Of a DNA stretch of 64,000 nucleotides, positions 46,339 to 55,168 are shown piece by piece; the stretch's first letter is position 1; each line of letters begins with the position of its first letter. The notes beneath the pieces are model-generated. The model was not told where the DNA came from, did not search any database, and worked only from the letters and a program-made list of their open reading frames with translations. Source of the stretch: Candidatus Enterococcus murrayae (GTDB lineage: Bacteria > Bacillota > Bacilli > Lactobacillales > Enterococcaceae). The position numbers and the translations under genes were made by a program. The stretch lies in assembly GCF_017315985.1 (NCBI RefSeq), contig NZ_JAFLVR010000020.1, forward strand, positions 14,766 through 78,765, given 5' to 3'.

Positions 46339-46701
46339 ATGAAAAAGCATCCATTGGAAGGTAAAATTGCTAAAGTAATGTTTGATTCAGGACTACAATT
46401 TCGGCTTGATTTTTTAGAGGACTATCAAATGCGTTGGACCTCGATTCGAAAAGAAGATGCAGGAGCAACGGATGTGGAAACGATCCATATTGAAGAGTAT
46501 CCTGGCGGTATTTTTTCCATTGATTGGGTGGAGGAGTCGGGCTTATGCGTTTCCTATACGCTGGACACTGCTAACAGCTACGTGAAAAGTTTTATGACTT
46601 TTACAGATGAGGGTTATCGCGGCGGAAGGAGACCATTTGTTCATGAAGGACCGTTTCATTTCATTCTAGAAAACGGTGAGCCGGATACAGCTCTTGCGTG
46701 A
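46339..46701 (+). CDS. MoaF-like lipocalin-fold protein
   Basis: 120 residues of mainly beta sequence. The pattern TIHIEEYPGGIFSIDWVEES followed by SYTLDTANSYVKSFMTF resembles the MoaF N-terminal/lipocalin-like barrel that binds small ligands. There is no signal peptide. It stands alone with GAGGAAGG as ribosome site and a possible stress promoter. Function unknown. Confidence 0.55.
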   Translation: MKKHPLEGKIAKVMFDSGLQFRLDFLEDYQMRWTSIRKEDAGATDVETIHIEEYPGGIFSIDWVEESGLCVSYTLDTANSYVKSFMTFTDEGYRGGRRPFVHEGPFHFILENGEPDTALA

Positions 46702-46742
46702 GACTTCATCACTAGGCTTCAACTGAAGCCCAAAATATAATA

Positions 46743-46832
46743 GAAAGCCAAGCGCTCATTTACTTTAATAATTTAAAGTGATAAGGGTGTTTGGCTTTCT
46801 TTTTGTAAAGTATTTTTCAAAATGGCTTTTAA
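46743..46832 (+). repeat. Dispersed palindromic terminator repeat
   Basis: GAAAGCCAAGCG, ACTTT, AAAGT and GTGTTTGGCTTTC form a long stem, then TTTTTG and the tail GTAAAGTATTTTTCAAAATG. It is nearly identical over about 120 bp to the copy at 47876. The two flank the AraC-type gene as direct repeats. Confidence 0.75.
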
Positions 46833-46855
46833 GAAAGCTGTTTTTCGAAAAAAGT

Positions 46856-46890
46856 AGTATCCCAGTTCACTCCATGACGTGTGATACAAT
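46856..46890 (+). promoter_or_regulatory. Possible MerR/AraC-type operator dyad with -10 box
   Basis: GTATCCCAGTTCAC faces GACGTGTGATAC, with GTATC and GATAC as perfect ends, and overlaps a TACAAT -10 at 46885. It resembles the MerR boxes in its AGTTCACTCCA core. It may regulate the AraC-type gene at 46969. Confidence 0.35.
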
Positions 46891-46968
46891 CGATATTATT
46901 GGTCTGATAATTATCAAGCTGTGAGATGCTTTTCTGAGTAAGATGAATCCATGAATGAGGTGAAGGAA

Positions 46969-47829
46969 ATGATCAAAGATTTAAATCAGTTGATGGCGTA
47001 TATTGAAGCCCATCTGACACAAGAGCTTTCATTATCAGAGGCGGCGAAAACGGTAGGTATATCAGAATACCACTTGAAGCGAACGTTCTCTTTTATCGCG
47101 GGGATTTCTTTAGTTGAGTACATCAAAAATCGGCGGTTAGCACAAGCAAACACCGATCTGGTCAACGGCGCGTCGGTAACGGATGTAGCCTTCAACTATC
47201 AGTATCAATCGGTAGAAGGATTTTCCCGAGCCTTTCGAGAATGGTCAGGCTTCTTGCCGTCAGAGGTGATAAAAAATCACCAACAAAAATCGTTTCCTCA
47301 GCGCTCATTCTATATGGACATTAAAGGAGGAGTTTCAATGGATTTTAAAATTGAAAAAAAGGATGCGTTCCATTTAGTTGGCGTTTCTAAGCAAGTTCCG
47401 CTGCAATTTGAAGGCGTAAACGAGGCAATCCAGACATTGGCTCAAGAGATTACAGAAAAACAAAAGACAGAAATGCATGAATTGGGGGATCTGTATCCTC
47501 ATCAGGTGCTGAATGCGTCATACGCTTTCGATGGAGAACGGATGGAAGAAAAAGGGACACTGACTCATTTCATCGGCTTTGCGACAACGCAGGAAAATCC
47601 TTTTGATGATTTGAAGCAGCTCCAAGTCGCCGAACAGACATGGGCCATTTTTCCTAATAAAGGTCCTTTTCCGCAAACGTTACAGGATACTTGGGGAAAA
47701 ATCTATTCTGAATGGCTTCCTTCTTCAGACTATGAACTCGTTCAAGCACCAGAAATCTCTTTTTCGAATTTTGCTGAAGGCTTAGAAAAGTGCAGCAGCG
47801 AGATTTGGATAGCTGTGAAGGAAAAGTAG
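46969..47829 (+). CDS. AraC-family regulator with GyrI-like effector domain
   Basis: 286 residues from ATG 46969, after GAGGTGAAGG. Two AraC helix-turn-helix motifs occupy about 1-105 (SLSEAAKTVGISEYHLKRTF and the later VAFNYQYQSVEGFSRAFREW). Residues about 125-286 form a GyrI/Rob-type small-molecule-binding domain that begins MDFKIEKKDAFHLVGVS. Such proteins sense drugs or hydrophobic compounds. The gene is bracketed by two nearly identical terminator repeats. Confidence 0.87.
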   Translation: MIKDLNQLMAYIEAHLTQELSLSEAAKTVGISEYHLKRTFSFIAGISLVEYIKNRRLAQANTDLVNGASVTDVAFNYQYQSVEGFSRAFREWSGFLPSEVIKNHQQKSFPQRSFYMDIKGGVSMDFKIEKKDAFHLVGVSKQVPLQFEGVNEAIQTLAQEITEKQKTEMHELGDLYPHQVLNASYAFDGERMEEKGTLTHFIGFATTQENPFDDLKQLQVAEQTWAIFPNKGPFPQTLQDTWGKIYSEWLPSSDYELVQAPEISFSNFAEGLEKCSSEIWIAVKEK

Positions 47830-47875
47830 AAGGATGTAAGAATCTTCTGATCAACTGAAGTCCAGAATATAAATA

Positions 47876-47965
47876 GAAAGCCAAACGCTTATTTACTTTA
47901 ATAATTTAAAGTGATAAGGGCGTTTGGCTTTCTTTTTGTAAAGTATTTTTCAAAACGGCTTTTGA
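47876..47965. repeat. Dispersed palindromic terminator repeat
   Basis: GAAAGCCAAACGC pairs with GCGTTTGGCTTTC, with ACTTT/AAAGT inside, followed by TTTTTG and GTAAAGTATTTTTCAAAACG. It ends both the AraC gene and the convergent kinase gene. Direct repeat of the copy at 46743. Confidence 0.75.
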
Positions 47966-47966
47966 G

Positions 47967-48938
47967 TTAGCTGTTTATACTCAGCTCTTTGATTTCCGTT
48001 ATTTGGATAGTTTGAATATATTTGAGCACCTGATTCTTATCGATCGTACCGTTTGTCTCAAATAAGGAATTGGATATTCCGCAGGCCATAGCGTATTTGA
48101 TCGCAGCCTCAAATGTATAGCCCTTACTGATCGCAAAGGCCATTCCTCCAACAGTGGAATCGCCGCAGCCCGTCGTATTGACGATCGCTACTTCAGGGAT
48201 CTGTACGTCATAAATCATTGAGTGATGCTTGACAATCGCGCCATCTCCGCCTTGGGAAATCATGATCGTTTCAATATTGTCAAAAAGCGGGTCATGTAAA
48301 ATTGTAACGAGCTCTTCGGTTGTCTGGATTGCACTTCCAACCAGCTCCTCTAATTCATGGGTGTTTGGTTTGATAAAGCTTGGACGAACTGCTTGTTGAC
48401 TCAAAACATTTTTCAACTGATCACCGGAAATATCCATCAAAATTGGGAAATCTTCCCCTACAATCGACCGAATAAAGCCCAATAGATGCAAATGAAAGTG
48501 CGCATCATCTGAGTTTACTGAACCAGAAATACAAATGGCATCAATGGCGTATTTTTTTAGGAGATCACCAACATGCTGAAAGAAAAGCTGCTGATTTTCC
48601 TTCGAGAGATAAAGCCCTCTTTCCACCAGTTCTGTGTGAGTGTTCCCATCATGCATGATTGTAATCGCATTTCGCGAGTTTCCTTCAACAGTAAGAAACT
48701 CAAGCTGATAACGTTCTTCGGCGATCAGCGTGTCTAGGATCATCTTCCCAACGGGACCGCCCAAAATCCCTGTTAGTACCACTTCTTCACCGGACTGAGC
48801 AATGACTCTGCCGGCATTAATGCCTTTTCCGCCGATGGATGTATGAGGATTCTCTACACGATTTACCTGGTCCAAATTTAGCGAAGAAACTAGATAATTA
48901 TAATCCATTGAGGGGTTCAAGGTAATCGTCAGAATCAT
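47967..48938 (-). CDS. PfkB-family sugar-phosphate kinase (LacC/FruK type)
   Basis: 323 residues. The start LTITLNPSMDYNY, the GGKGINAGRV motif near residue 37 and the C-terminal anion-hole motif NTTGCGDSTVGG near 250 identify the 1-phosphofructokinase/tagatose-6-phosphate kinase group. It adds a second phosphate to a ketose phosphate. It overlaps the DeoR gene by 4 bp and is divergent from a galactitol-type PTS with an aldolase, which could split its product. Confidence 0.9.
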   Translation of the reverse strand: MILTITLNPSMDYNYLVSSLNLDQVNRVENPHTSIGGKGINAGRVIAQSGEEVVLTGILGGPVGKMILDTLIAEERYQLEFLTVEGNSRNAITIMHDGNTHTELVERGLYLSKENQQLFFQHVGDLLKKYAIDAICISGSVNSDDAHFHLHLLGFIRSIVGEDFPILMDISGDQLKNVLSQQAVRPSFIKPNTHELEELVGSAIQTTEELVTILHDPLFDNIETIMISQGGDGAIVKHHSMIYDVQIPEVAIVNTTGCGDSTVGGMAFAISKGYTFEAAIKYAMACGISNSLFETNGTIDKNQVLKYIQTIQITEIKELSINS

Positions 48939-49696
48939 TCCTGTTCCTCCTTAATGATTTTCGTAAATGAACTATAATAGTCAAAAGTCGTCTCTGAAAG
49001 CTGATCATCGGTCACTAAGTAATCAACATCAGACAGAGAGTAGAAGGTGTAGACATCGGATCGATTAAATTTGGAGCTGTCGGCGACAACACATTTTTTG
49101 CGTGAATGGGCAAAGGCGACGCGTTGAATCGAACCTTCGATTGAATTTGCCGTAGTGACATTGTTGTCAAAGACCCCATTGGTCGCTGCGAAGGCGATAT
49201 CGATATTCAAGTTGTCAAAACTCTTTTCGGCAATTTCGCCATAAAACTCTTCTGTGGTTCGCGAAAATTCTCCGCCAGTCAACAACACACGATAATCCGT
49301 GTTATAAATCAAATAATTAAAAGCCAACAGACTATTTGTGATCACAAATAAGTTTGCTTTTTTGATTTCTGGCAAAGCATGGAGCATGGTTGTTCCAGCC
49401 CCGATGTAGATCGTGTCGTTATCCGAAATGATACTGTTCATTACTTTTCCAATAAACTTTTTCTCAGGAACATTGGTATCGATTTTTTCCTGAGTGGAGA
49501 GTTCCTGCTCAATTTTTTCAAGCTTTTGCGCCCCGCCATAAATTTTTACCAATAAGGATTGTTCCGCAAGTTCATTAATGTCTCTTCGAATCGTCATATC
49601 GGAGACACCTAAGTTTGAAGATATTTCTGGGATGGATAAGTAGTCATTTTCATGTAACAAATCCAAAATTCTTTCCTGCCGCTCTTTTTTTAACAT
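48935..49696 (-). CDS. DeoR-family transcriptional regulator
   Basis: 253 residues. The N-terminal HTH has ISSNLGVSDMTIRRDINELA, and a sugar-phosphate-binding DeoRC domain (about 75-235) has YIGAGTTMLHAL near residue 95. It is expected to repress both its own operon and the divergent PTS operon until a phosphosugar binds. Candidate boxes of TTAACAAAGT type lie at 49814-49830 and 49934-49955. GAGGTGATTTC precedes the ATG. Confidence 0.88.
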   Translation of the reverse strand: MLKKERQERILDLLHENDYLSIPEISSNLGVSDMTIRRDINELAEQSLLVKIYGGAQKLEKIEQELSTQEKIDTNVPEKKFIGKVMNSIISDNDTIYIGAGTTMLHALPEIKKANLFVITNSLLAFNYLIYNTDYRVLLTGGEFSRTTEEFYGEIAEKSFDNLNIDIAFAATNGVFDNNVTTANSIEGSIQRVAFAHSRKKCVVADSSKFNRSDVYTFYSLSDVDYLVTDDQLSETTFDYYSSFTKIIKEEQE

Positions 49697-49813
49697 GAAA
49701 TCACCTCTAATTAAGTAAGCTCTTACAATAAACCGAATCGTACTCGGCGATGTTTATACATTAATTAATAGCATTTAAAGAAAGAAAAAGCAAGGATTAA
49801 ATGTTCAGTTATG

Positions 49814-49955
49814 TTAAAGTTTGTTAAAATATCGAAATGAGATTAGAAGGCAATTGTTCTGAAGTGAAATAAAATGTTAAGTAAGCGTTGACAAACATTT
49901 TTGCGCGTTGTATATTTACATTGTAAAACACATCTTAACAAAGTTTAACAAAATG
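49814..49955 (+). promoter_or_regulatory. Galactitol-type operon promoter with DeoR-like boxes and cre
   Basis: The -35 is TTGACA (49888-49893) and the -10 is TATATT (49911-49916), 17 bp apart. Repeated TTAA-rich boxes lie upstream (TTAAAGTTTGTTAAAAT, 49814) and downstream (CTTAACAAAGTTTAACAAAA, 49934), suited to looping by a DeoR repressor. A one-mismatch cre, TTGTCAACGCTTACT on the minus strand, covers 49880-49894 over the -35. Confidence 0.6.
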
Positions 49956-49990
49956 TTTCAAAAAGGAAATTGAGAGGAGTGAGACGATTC

Positions 49991-50449
49991 GTGGACTACA
50001 AAGAAATGTTTGATCAGCAGTTGATTAGTCTCGAGGTAGAAGGAGAGAGTGAGGAGCGTGTATTTGAACAGGTTGCGGATCACCTAAAAGAACTAGGATT
50101 TGTCAACGACGGCTATTTAAACGGTATCACTGCAAGGGAGGAACGATTTCCAACAGGTCTGATCACGCAGCATCTGAATATTGCATTGCCGCATTCGGAT
50201 CCTGAATATATTGAGAAGCCCTTTGTTTATATTGCCCGGCTGAAAAATGAGGTGAAGGTCAAGCAAATGGGAGACAGTCAAGAAATGGGGGTCAAAAATT
50301 TGTTCTTTCTTGGGATTAAGGACCCTAAAGGACAGGTCGGACTGCTGCAGGCGTTTATGGAATTATTTATGAAAGAGGAGTTCGTTCAAGCATTTATGCA
50401 GGAACAGGATGAAAAGAACATCTATCAATTATTTACACAACATATTTAA
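49991..50449 (+). CDS. PTS EIIA, fructose/galactitol family
   Basis: 152 residues from GTG 49991; GGAG lies 11 bases upstream, so GTG 49979 is an alternative start. The phospho-acceptor His68 sits in NIALPHSDPE, typical of GatA. It passes phosphate to the GatB-type EIIB at 50496. First gene of the PTS operon divergent from the DeoR gene. Confidence 0.86.
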   Translation: MDYKEMFDQQLISLEVEGESEERVFEQVADHLKELGFVNDGYLNGITAREERFPTGLITQHLNIALPHSDPEYIEKPFVYIARLKNEVKVKQMGDSQEMGVKNLFFLGIKDPKGQVGLLQAFMELFMKEEFVQAFMQEQDEKNIYQLFTQHI

Positions 50450-50495
50450 GCAGAAGATTTAATAAATGAATTTATAGAAGCTGGAGGAAGTTTAA

Positions 50496-50795
50496 ATGAA
50501 AAGAAGATTGATCGTTGCATGTGGAAGCGGAGTAGCTACAAGTCAAACAATTGCTAGTAAGATCGCCGGGTTATTGGAAGATGACGGCATCGATTTCCCA
50601 GTCGAGGCAGTCGACTACAAATCGATTCAAAGCGAACTGCCATCTACGGGTATTTATGTTTATGTTGCACAGCCAGATGATGAAGTGCTGGAAAAGGCTG
50701 AGGAGCTTGGTGTGAAGGTATTTCCGGGTATTCCATTTTTAACAGGGATGGGTGCGGATCAGATTTACGATGACATCAAAGCATTAGTTGAATAA
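50496..50795 (+). CDS. PTS EIIB, galactitol (GatB) family
   Basis: 99 residues with the phospho-cysteine Cys9 in LIVACGSGVATSQ, the GatB P-loop. Cytosolic. CTGGAGGAAG precedes the ATG. It hands phosphate to sugar bound by the GatC-type EIIC 27 bp downstream. Confidence 0.9.
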   Translation: MKRRLIVACGSGVATSQTIASKIAGLLEDDGIDFPVEAVDYKSIQSELPSTGIYVYVAQPDDEVLEKAEELGVKVFPGIPFLTGMGADQIYDDIKALVE

Positions 50796-50822
50796 GGAAC
50801 AGAAAATTTAATAAGGAAAGAA

Positions 50823-52223
50823 GTGGGAAGTGTGCAAATATTTCAGGATATTATTAACTATATTTTAGGGTTAGGTTCAGCTATTTTCGTTCCATTGATC
50901 ATTTTGATTTTAGGACTTATTGCCGGGATGAAGTTCAAAAAGGCATTTATGTCAGCGATTACTTTAGGGATCGCCTTTACCGGGATGTCGATGGTCATTG
51001 GGTTCATGTCTAATGCTGTAAGTCCAGCGTCAGAAGCATTAGCGAAAAATACAGGACTTAATTTGCCAGCCTTAGATTTAGGCTGGACAGGAGCGGCGAG
51101 TATCACGTGGTCTTGGTCATATGCGTTTGTTTTCTTCGCGGTCGTTCTTGGCGTGAACTTTGTGATGCTGATTTTGAATTGGACGAAGACATTAAACGTC
51201 GATATGTGGAATGTTTGGGGAAAGGCTTTGACAGCTTATCTTGTCTACTTTATCAGCGGCAGCTTACTGGCTGGATTCGCTACGGCGATCGTTCAGGTTA
51301 TTTTGGAATTAAAAATGGGGGATATGTTCCAACGTCATATTGAAGACCTGACCGGCATTCCTTTGGTAACGGTTACTCACCTGATGAATATTTCGGCGGT
51401 TCTATTATTGCCGATCAATGTGATCATGGATAAGATTCCTTTCTTTAATAGACGAGCAGATACAAAAGCCTTGAAGAAAAAAATCGGGGTTTTCTCTGAG
51501 AATTCTGTGATGGGCTTTATCATTGGTTTAGGACTTGGATTAGCGGCGGCTTATGGAGTGTCAGGTTCATTGAATTTGGCGATTCAAATTGCGACAGCGA
51601 TGGCCCTGTTCCCAATGATCTCTAAAATGTTTATGCAATCACTTTCTCCATTGGCAGATGCTATGTCTGAAATGATGAAGAAACGTTTCAAGGATCGTGA
51701 AGTTTACATTGGGTTAGACTGGCCGGTTTTAGCGGGGCGCTCTGAAATTTGGGTTACTGCGATTCTGTTAGTCCCTGTATTTATCGGCTATGCGATCATT
51801 TTGCCAGGCAACGCAGTCTTACCGTTGGCGGGGATCATCAATTATTCCATCGCTGTAGGCGGCTTGCTGCTAACAGGCGGAAACCTGGTCAGAATGCTGA
51901 TCATGGGTGTCATCTCAATGCCGATCTATCTTTATGCAGCAACATATTTAACACCTATCTTGACAGGATTGGCTGATAAGACAGGAGCGGTTGAAGGAAT
52001 CAAAAAAGGGCAGCAAATCACATGGTCTTCTATTGAAGGACCCGAATTCCGAATCCTATTTGCAGAAGCGTTTAAAGGCAACATCTTAGGGATTGTTGGT
52101 GCGATCGTCTTTGTCGGAATGTTTGTCTGGCTGTATAAATACATGACAAAAGCAAAAGTTCCTAGCCAAAGATATGAAGAAGCAGCAGATAAAAAAGTCA
52201 AAGGCATGAAAGTGGCTGGGTAA
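50823..52223 (+). CDS. PTS EIIC, galactitol (GatC) family
   Basis: 466 residues with about eleven hydrophobic segments, matching GatC in length. GTG 50823 follows AGGAAAG; GTG 50832 is equally possible. It imports a polyol or ketose as its phosphate. There is no galactitol-phosphate dehydrogenase nearby, so the substrate is probably not galactitol. Confidence 0.88.
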   Translation: MGSVQIFQDIINYILGLGSAIFVPLIILILGLIAGMKFKKAFMSAITLGIAFTGMSMVIGFMSNAVSPASEALAKNTGLNLPALDLGWTGAASITWSWSYAFVFFAVVLGVNFVMLILNWTKTLNVDMWNVWGKALTAYLVYFISGSLLAGFATAIVQVILELKMGDMFQRHIEDLTGIPLVTVTHLMNISAVLLLPINVIMDKIPFFNRRADTKALKKKIGVFSENSVMGFIIGLGLGLAAAYGVSGSLNLAIQIATAMALFPMISKMFMQSLSPLADAMSEMMKKRFKDREVYIGLDWPVLAGRSEIWVTAILLVPVFIGYAIILPGNAVLPLAGIINYSIAVGGLLLTGGNLVRMLIMGVISMPIYLYAATYLTPILTGLADKTGAVEGIKKGQQITWSSIEGPEFRILFAEAFKGNILGIVGAIVFVGMFVWLYKYMTKAKVPSQRYEEAADKKVKGMKVAG

Positions 52224-52251
52224 TAAAAATAATTGAAGGCAGGTAAAGTAA

Positions 52252-52518
52252 ATGAAGAATAGAAAAGAGCATAAAGAAAAAACCAAATGGTTCGCTGTCT
52301 TGTTTCTTGCGGTCATCAGCTTTATCCTAGCCTTCATGACCCAGCAACTGGTCTTTAACTTTATCGCCATTGGATTAGCGGTCCTTGTTTATAAATATGG
52401 CAACCCCATACTATTCAAGGAGTATGATGAACGTCGCAGGCAAAAATACCAGGAAGCGATGCAGGTCAGAAGTGCCGCACAAACAGCGATTAAAAGTAAG
52501 AAAATATTCAAAAAATAG
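52252..52518 (+). CDS. Small two-helix membrane protein
   Basis: 88 residues. A basic N terminus is followed by two hydrophobic segments (about 14-30 and 34-50) and a charged C-terminal tail with FKEYDERRRQKYQEAMQ. I do not know a family. It lies inside the PTS operon, 28 bp after EIIC and 17 bp before the aldolase, so it may be a permease accessory (inference). Confidence 0.65.
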   Translation: MKNRKEHKEKTKWFAVLFLAVISFILAFMTQQLVFNFIAIGLAVLVYKYGNPILFKEYDERRRQKYQEAMQVRSAAQTAIKSKKIFKK

Positions 52519-52535
52519 AAAAGGTGGTCTCGACT

Positions 52536-53288
52536 ATGTCAGATGGACGGATGATTTTTGAAAGAGAGCGCGAAGATTTAGCGCGGATTGTGAAATTAAT
52601 TTTTGCACGAAAGAACACAAATGTCGCAGGAGGCAACTTTTCATTTAAAACGACAGATAAAAACGGAAAAGAATACATTATTATGACACCAACAATGATG
52701 TCGGAGGCCTATCTGGGCGAAGTTTCACCGGCACAAATTTTAGTGGTGGAGCCTCATACGCGAAAAGTGATTGACGGTGTTGGAAAGCTGACACGAGAAA
52801 TCAATTTACATGAGGCGGTATATGATACCAATCCTGAAATCAAAGCGGTCTTGCATGCCCATGCCCCAAATTCAATGTTTTGGGCTACAGCTGGCCTAGA
52901 TATGCCAAACCTAACAGAAGCTACACAAAAAATCGGGTATGTTCCGGTACTTGGCTTTGAGCCGAACTGCTCGCCTGAGTTAGCAGAGCTGGTCTCGAAT
53001 TATATGGAAAAAGAGAAGCTTGAGCTGCCTAATATGCTGCTGTTGAACAGTCACGGTGTATTGATCAGCGCTCCAGGTGAAACAGGGATCGAAGCGATCC
53101 ATAAAGCCTTGCAAATTCTGGATACAACGGAATGGAATGCAGAGATTGCATACAAACAAACGATTTTCCAATCGTTGGGATTATTGGATGGCTACTATTC
53201 AAAAGGCAAACAAGTCGGTACGCTAGAAGATCTGAAGGATCACAGCCCGATCTACAATCGCGATGAGGTGTTTGCGGGCGGAGACTAA
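52536..53288 (+). CDS. Class II aldolase/adducin family protein (fuculose/ribulose-phosphate type)
   Basis: 250 residues from ATG 52536, nine bases after AAAGGTGG. The zinc site is His107 and His109 in VLHAHAPN plus the later His in LLNSHGV, and GGNFSFK near residue 33 binds the phosphate. Family members are L-fuculose-1-phosphate or rhamnulose-1-phosphate aldolases or ribulose-phosphate 4-epimerases. Together with the LacC-type kinase it could split the imported ketose phosphate. Confidence 0.86.
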   Translation: MSDGRMIFEREREDLARIVKLIFARKNTNVAGGNFSFKTTDKNGKEYIIMTPTMMSEAYLGEVSPAQILVVEPHTRKVIDGVGKLTREINLHEAVYDTNPEIKAVLHAHAPNSMFWATAGLDMPNLTEATQKIGYVPVLGFEPNCSPELAELVSNYMEKEKLELPNMLLLNSHGVLISAPGETGIEAIHKALQILDTTEWNAEIAYKQTIFQSLGLLDGYYSKGKQVGTLEDLKDHSPIYNRDEVFAGGD

Positions 53289-53304
53289 AAAGAGAACAAA
53301 CGTA

Positions 53305-53410
53305 AAGTCTTTTTCAAAAAGACTTAACAAAATGAAAGCCGAACGCTCTTTTACTTTCAATTATGAAAGTGGAGGAGCGTTCGGCCTTTTTGCGTATGTT
53401 TTTTTCAAGG
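53305..53410. repeat. Dispersed palindromic terminator repeat, tails on both sides
   Basis: The stem GAAAGCCGAACGCTC with GAGCGTTCGGCC (53334-53392) encloses ACTTTC/GAAAGT. Before it lies AAAGTCTTTTTCAAAAAGAC, and after it GTATGTTTTTTTCAAGGCGG, so both flanks carry the family tail. It separates the convergent aldolase and SDR genes. Confidence 0.7.
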
Positions 53411-53431
53411 CGGCTTGGTCAGGTTTGCGGC

Positions 53432-54301
53432 TTAATTTAGCCAGCCAAAATCAGACAAGCACTTATGGACATCATTTTCAAAAGTAGAGCCATTGATACC
53501 ATGGGATTCAATCTTATTTGTGGCTAAACGCAAATTCCTAAAACGATCAGCATAGCGTGAGTTATCCGGCAAGATATACAGATCGATTCTATCGTCGTCA
53601 AAGCCGAGCATCGAAGCAATTTTCTTTGCAGCTTCATAAGTTGAGTGCTCATTTTGACTAGAAAAGTGATAGATGCCCTTTGGCAAATGAATGATTTTGT
53701 CGAATTGTTCCGCTAAATTGCTCGCGTAGGTCATCCCGCGACACTCATTGACAGTAAACATTGTCGGCTTTTGAAAAAACATCGCCTTCATTACATTGGT
53801 GAGGATGTTGGGACTGCTTTTGATACCAGGGGATGAGAGTCCCATCATCCAAGAAAGACGTAGAATCACGGAATCTATCTGATTTTCAATTAAAAAATTC
53901 TCGACTTCGATTTTTTGCTGCCCGTAGACGGAGCTGCTGTTAACAAGCGTATCCTCCTTAAAGGGGAGGTTCTCGGTTCGATTATTGAAGACCTGTTCGG
54001 TACTTAAAAAAATAAAGCGTGCGCCTTTTTTATGACAAGCTTTGGCAATAGTAATCGCACTCTCCGTGTTCACCTTATGCGTGTCGTGTGGATTTGCTTC
54101 ACAATCAGAAGTTTGTGTTCGAGCAGCAGCGTGAAAGACGAAATCATAGTCCAAGCGCTCAAAAAAGCGAGTTACTGCTTCAGGATCGGCTAGGTCAACT
54201 TCCTTTCGAGTAATTGGGATAAAATCAAAATGAGTTTGATTAACCGATTGGATCAGGGAAGCTAAATACCCATTAGCCCCTGTAATCGCGATTTTTTTCA
54301 T
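53432..54301 (-). CDS. NAD(P)-dependent epimerase/RmlD-like extended SDR
   Basis: 289 residues. The Rossmann start is ITGANGYLASL, the catalytic Tyr and Lys lie in SSVYGQQKIE near residue 145, and the strand STEQVF holds the Ser/Thr. It resembles dTDP-4-dehydrorhamnose reductases, but the cluster is catabolic, so another sugar is likely. It lies 12 bp after deoC and is co-transcribed. GAGGGAG precedes the ATG. Confidence 0.82.
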   Translation of the reverse strand: MKKIAITGANGYLASLIQSVNQTHFDFIPITRKEVDLADPEAVTRFFERLDYDFVFHAAARTQTSDCEANPHDTHKVNTESAITIAKACHKKGARFIFLSTEQVFNNRTENLPFKEDTLVNSSSVYGQQKIEVENFLIENQIDSVILRLSWMMGLSSPGIKSSPNILTNVMKAMFFQKPTMFTVNECRGMTYASNLAEQFDKIIHLPKGIYHFSSQNEHSTYEAAKKIASMLGFDDDRIDLYILPDNSRYADRFRNLRLATNKIESHGINGSTFENDVHKCLSDFGWLN

Positions 54302-54313
54302 TTTCTTACTCCC

Positions 54314-55015
54314 TCAGATAGTAATTTTTCCATCAACCGCTTCTTTCTTTAGGCTTTCAATAATAGGAATACCTGAGCTGGTACCAATGCGTTCTGCACC
54401 GCAAGCGATCATTTCTTTGAAGGTTTGCGCATCACGGATACCGCCCGCAGCTTTCACCTTTACATCTGGTCCAACGTTTTCTTTCATTAATTTGACATCC
54501 TCAAAAGTGGCCCCAGATGGAGCAAAGCCAGTCGAGGTTTTGATGAAGTCGGGCTTTACAGTCTTGGCAATCTTACATAAAGCGATTTTTTCAGCATCTT
54601 CAAGATAAGCATTTTCAAAAATCACTTTGGAAATTACATTATTTTTTTGGCAAACGGATACAATTTGTTCCATTTCAGTTTGCAGATAGGCCCAGTTCTT
54701 TTCTTTTACTTCGGTGATATTGACAACGTAGTCGATTTCCGTCGCACCATTTTTGATGGCATCCTGTGTTTCAGCGACCTTTGATTCGATTGAAGTTTGC
54801 CCCAATGGGAAACTGATTGCCGCTCCGATATTGACATCAGTTGCCTTTAGCAGGCGGCTGCATAATTCAGATTGAACTTGATTGATTGCGACCATTTTAA
54901 AATGATAGTCTTTCGCCTCATTACACAAAATCCTCATATCCTCTTTAGTGGCAGTTGGTTTTAGGTTTGTGTGGTCGATAAAACGAGCTAATTGGTCAAT
55001 CGTGTAGCTTTTCAT
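54314..55015 (-). CDS. deoC: Deoxyribose-phosphate aldolase
   Basis: 233 residues from ATG 55015, after AGGAGGG. The opening FIDHTNLKP, the Schiff-base Lys in FIKTSTGF and the second active Lys in [11 protein letters not shown] are the DeoC signatures. It splits 2-deoxyribose-5-phosphate to glyceraldehyde-3-phosphate and acetaldehyde. Here it is divergent from a mannose-family PTS operon and shares a palindromic operator with it, so it probably serves that sugar's breakdown rather than nucleoside salvage (inference). Confidence 0.92.
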   Translation of the reverse strand: MKSYTIDQLARFIDHTNLKPTATKEDMRILCNEAKDYHFKMVAINQVQSELCSRLLKATDVNIGAAISFPLGQTSIESKVAETQDAIKNGATEIDYVVNITEVKEKNWAYLQTEMEQIVSVCQKNNVISKVIFENAYLEDAEKIALCKIAKTVKPDFIKTSTGFAPSGATFEDVKLMKENVGPDVKVKAAGGIRDAQTFKEMIACGAERIGTSSGIPIIESLKKEAVDGKITI

Positions 55016-55031
55016 AAAATCCCTCCTGTAT

Positions 55032-55148
55032 ATGTAATTACATAAAGAATAGTAAAGCATATTTATTCGCTTGTCAATGATAAAAAAACTATTGACAACG
55101 CTTACTATAGGAATTATAGTTATGACATAAAATAAAATGTAATTACAT
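55032..55148. promoter_or_regulatory. Divergent deoC / man-PTS promoters with two identical operators and a cre-like site
   Basis: Plus strand: TTGACA (55092) and TATAGT (55115), 17 bp apart. Minus strand: TTGACA (55072-55077) and TACTAT (55049-55054), 17 bp apart. The perfect palindrome ATGTAATTACAT occurs at 55032-55043 and 55137-55148, each just downstream of one start. A one-mismatch cre, TTGACAACGCTTACT, overlaps the plus -35. The GntR protein at 59449 is the likely binder. Confidence 0.75.
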
Positions 55149-55168
55149 ATAAAGAGAGGGAGTAAAGA

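Noticed and set aside
47876-47965. Insertion sequence ends around the AraC gene
   Set aside because: The repeats are terminator-like palindromes found at many gene ends, no transposase is present, and no target duplication is visible.
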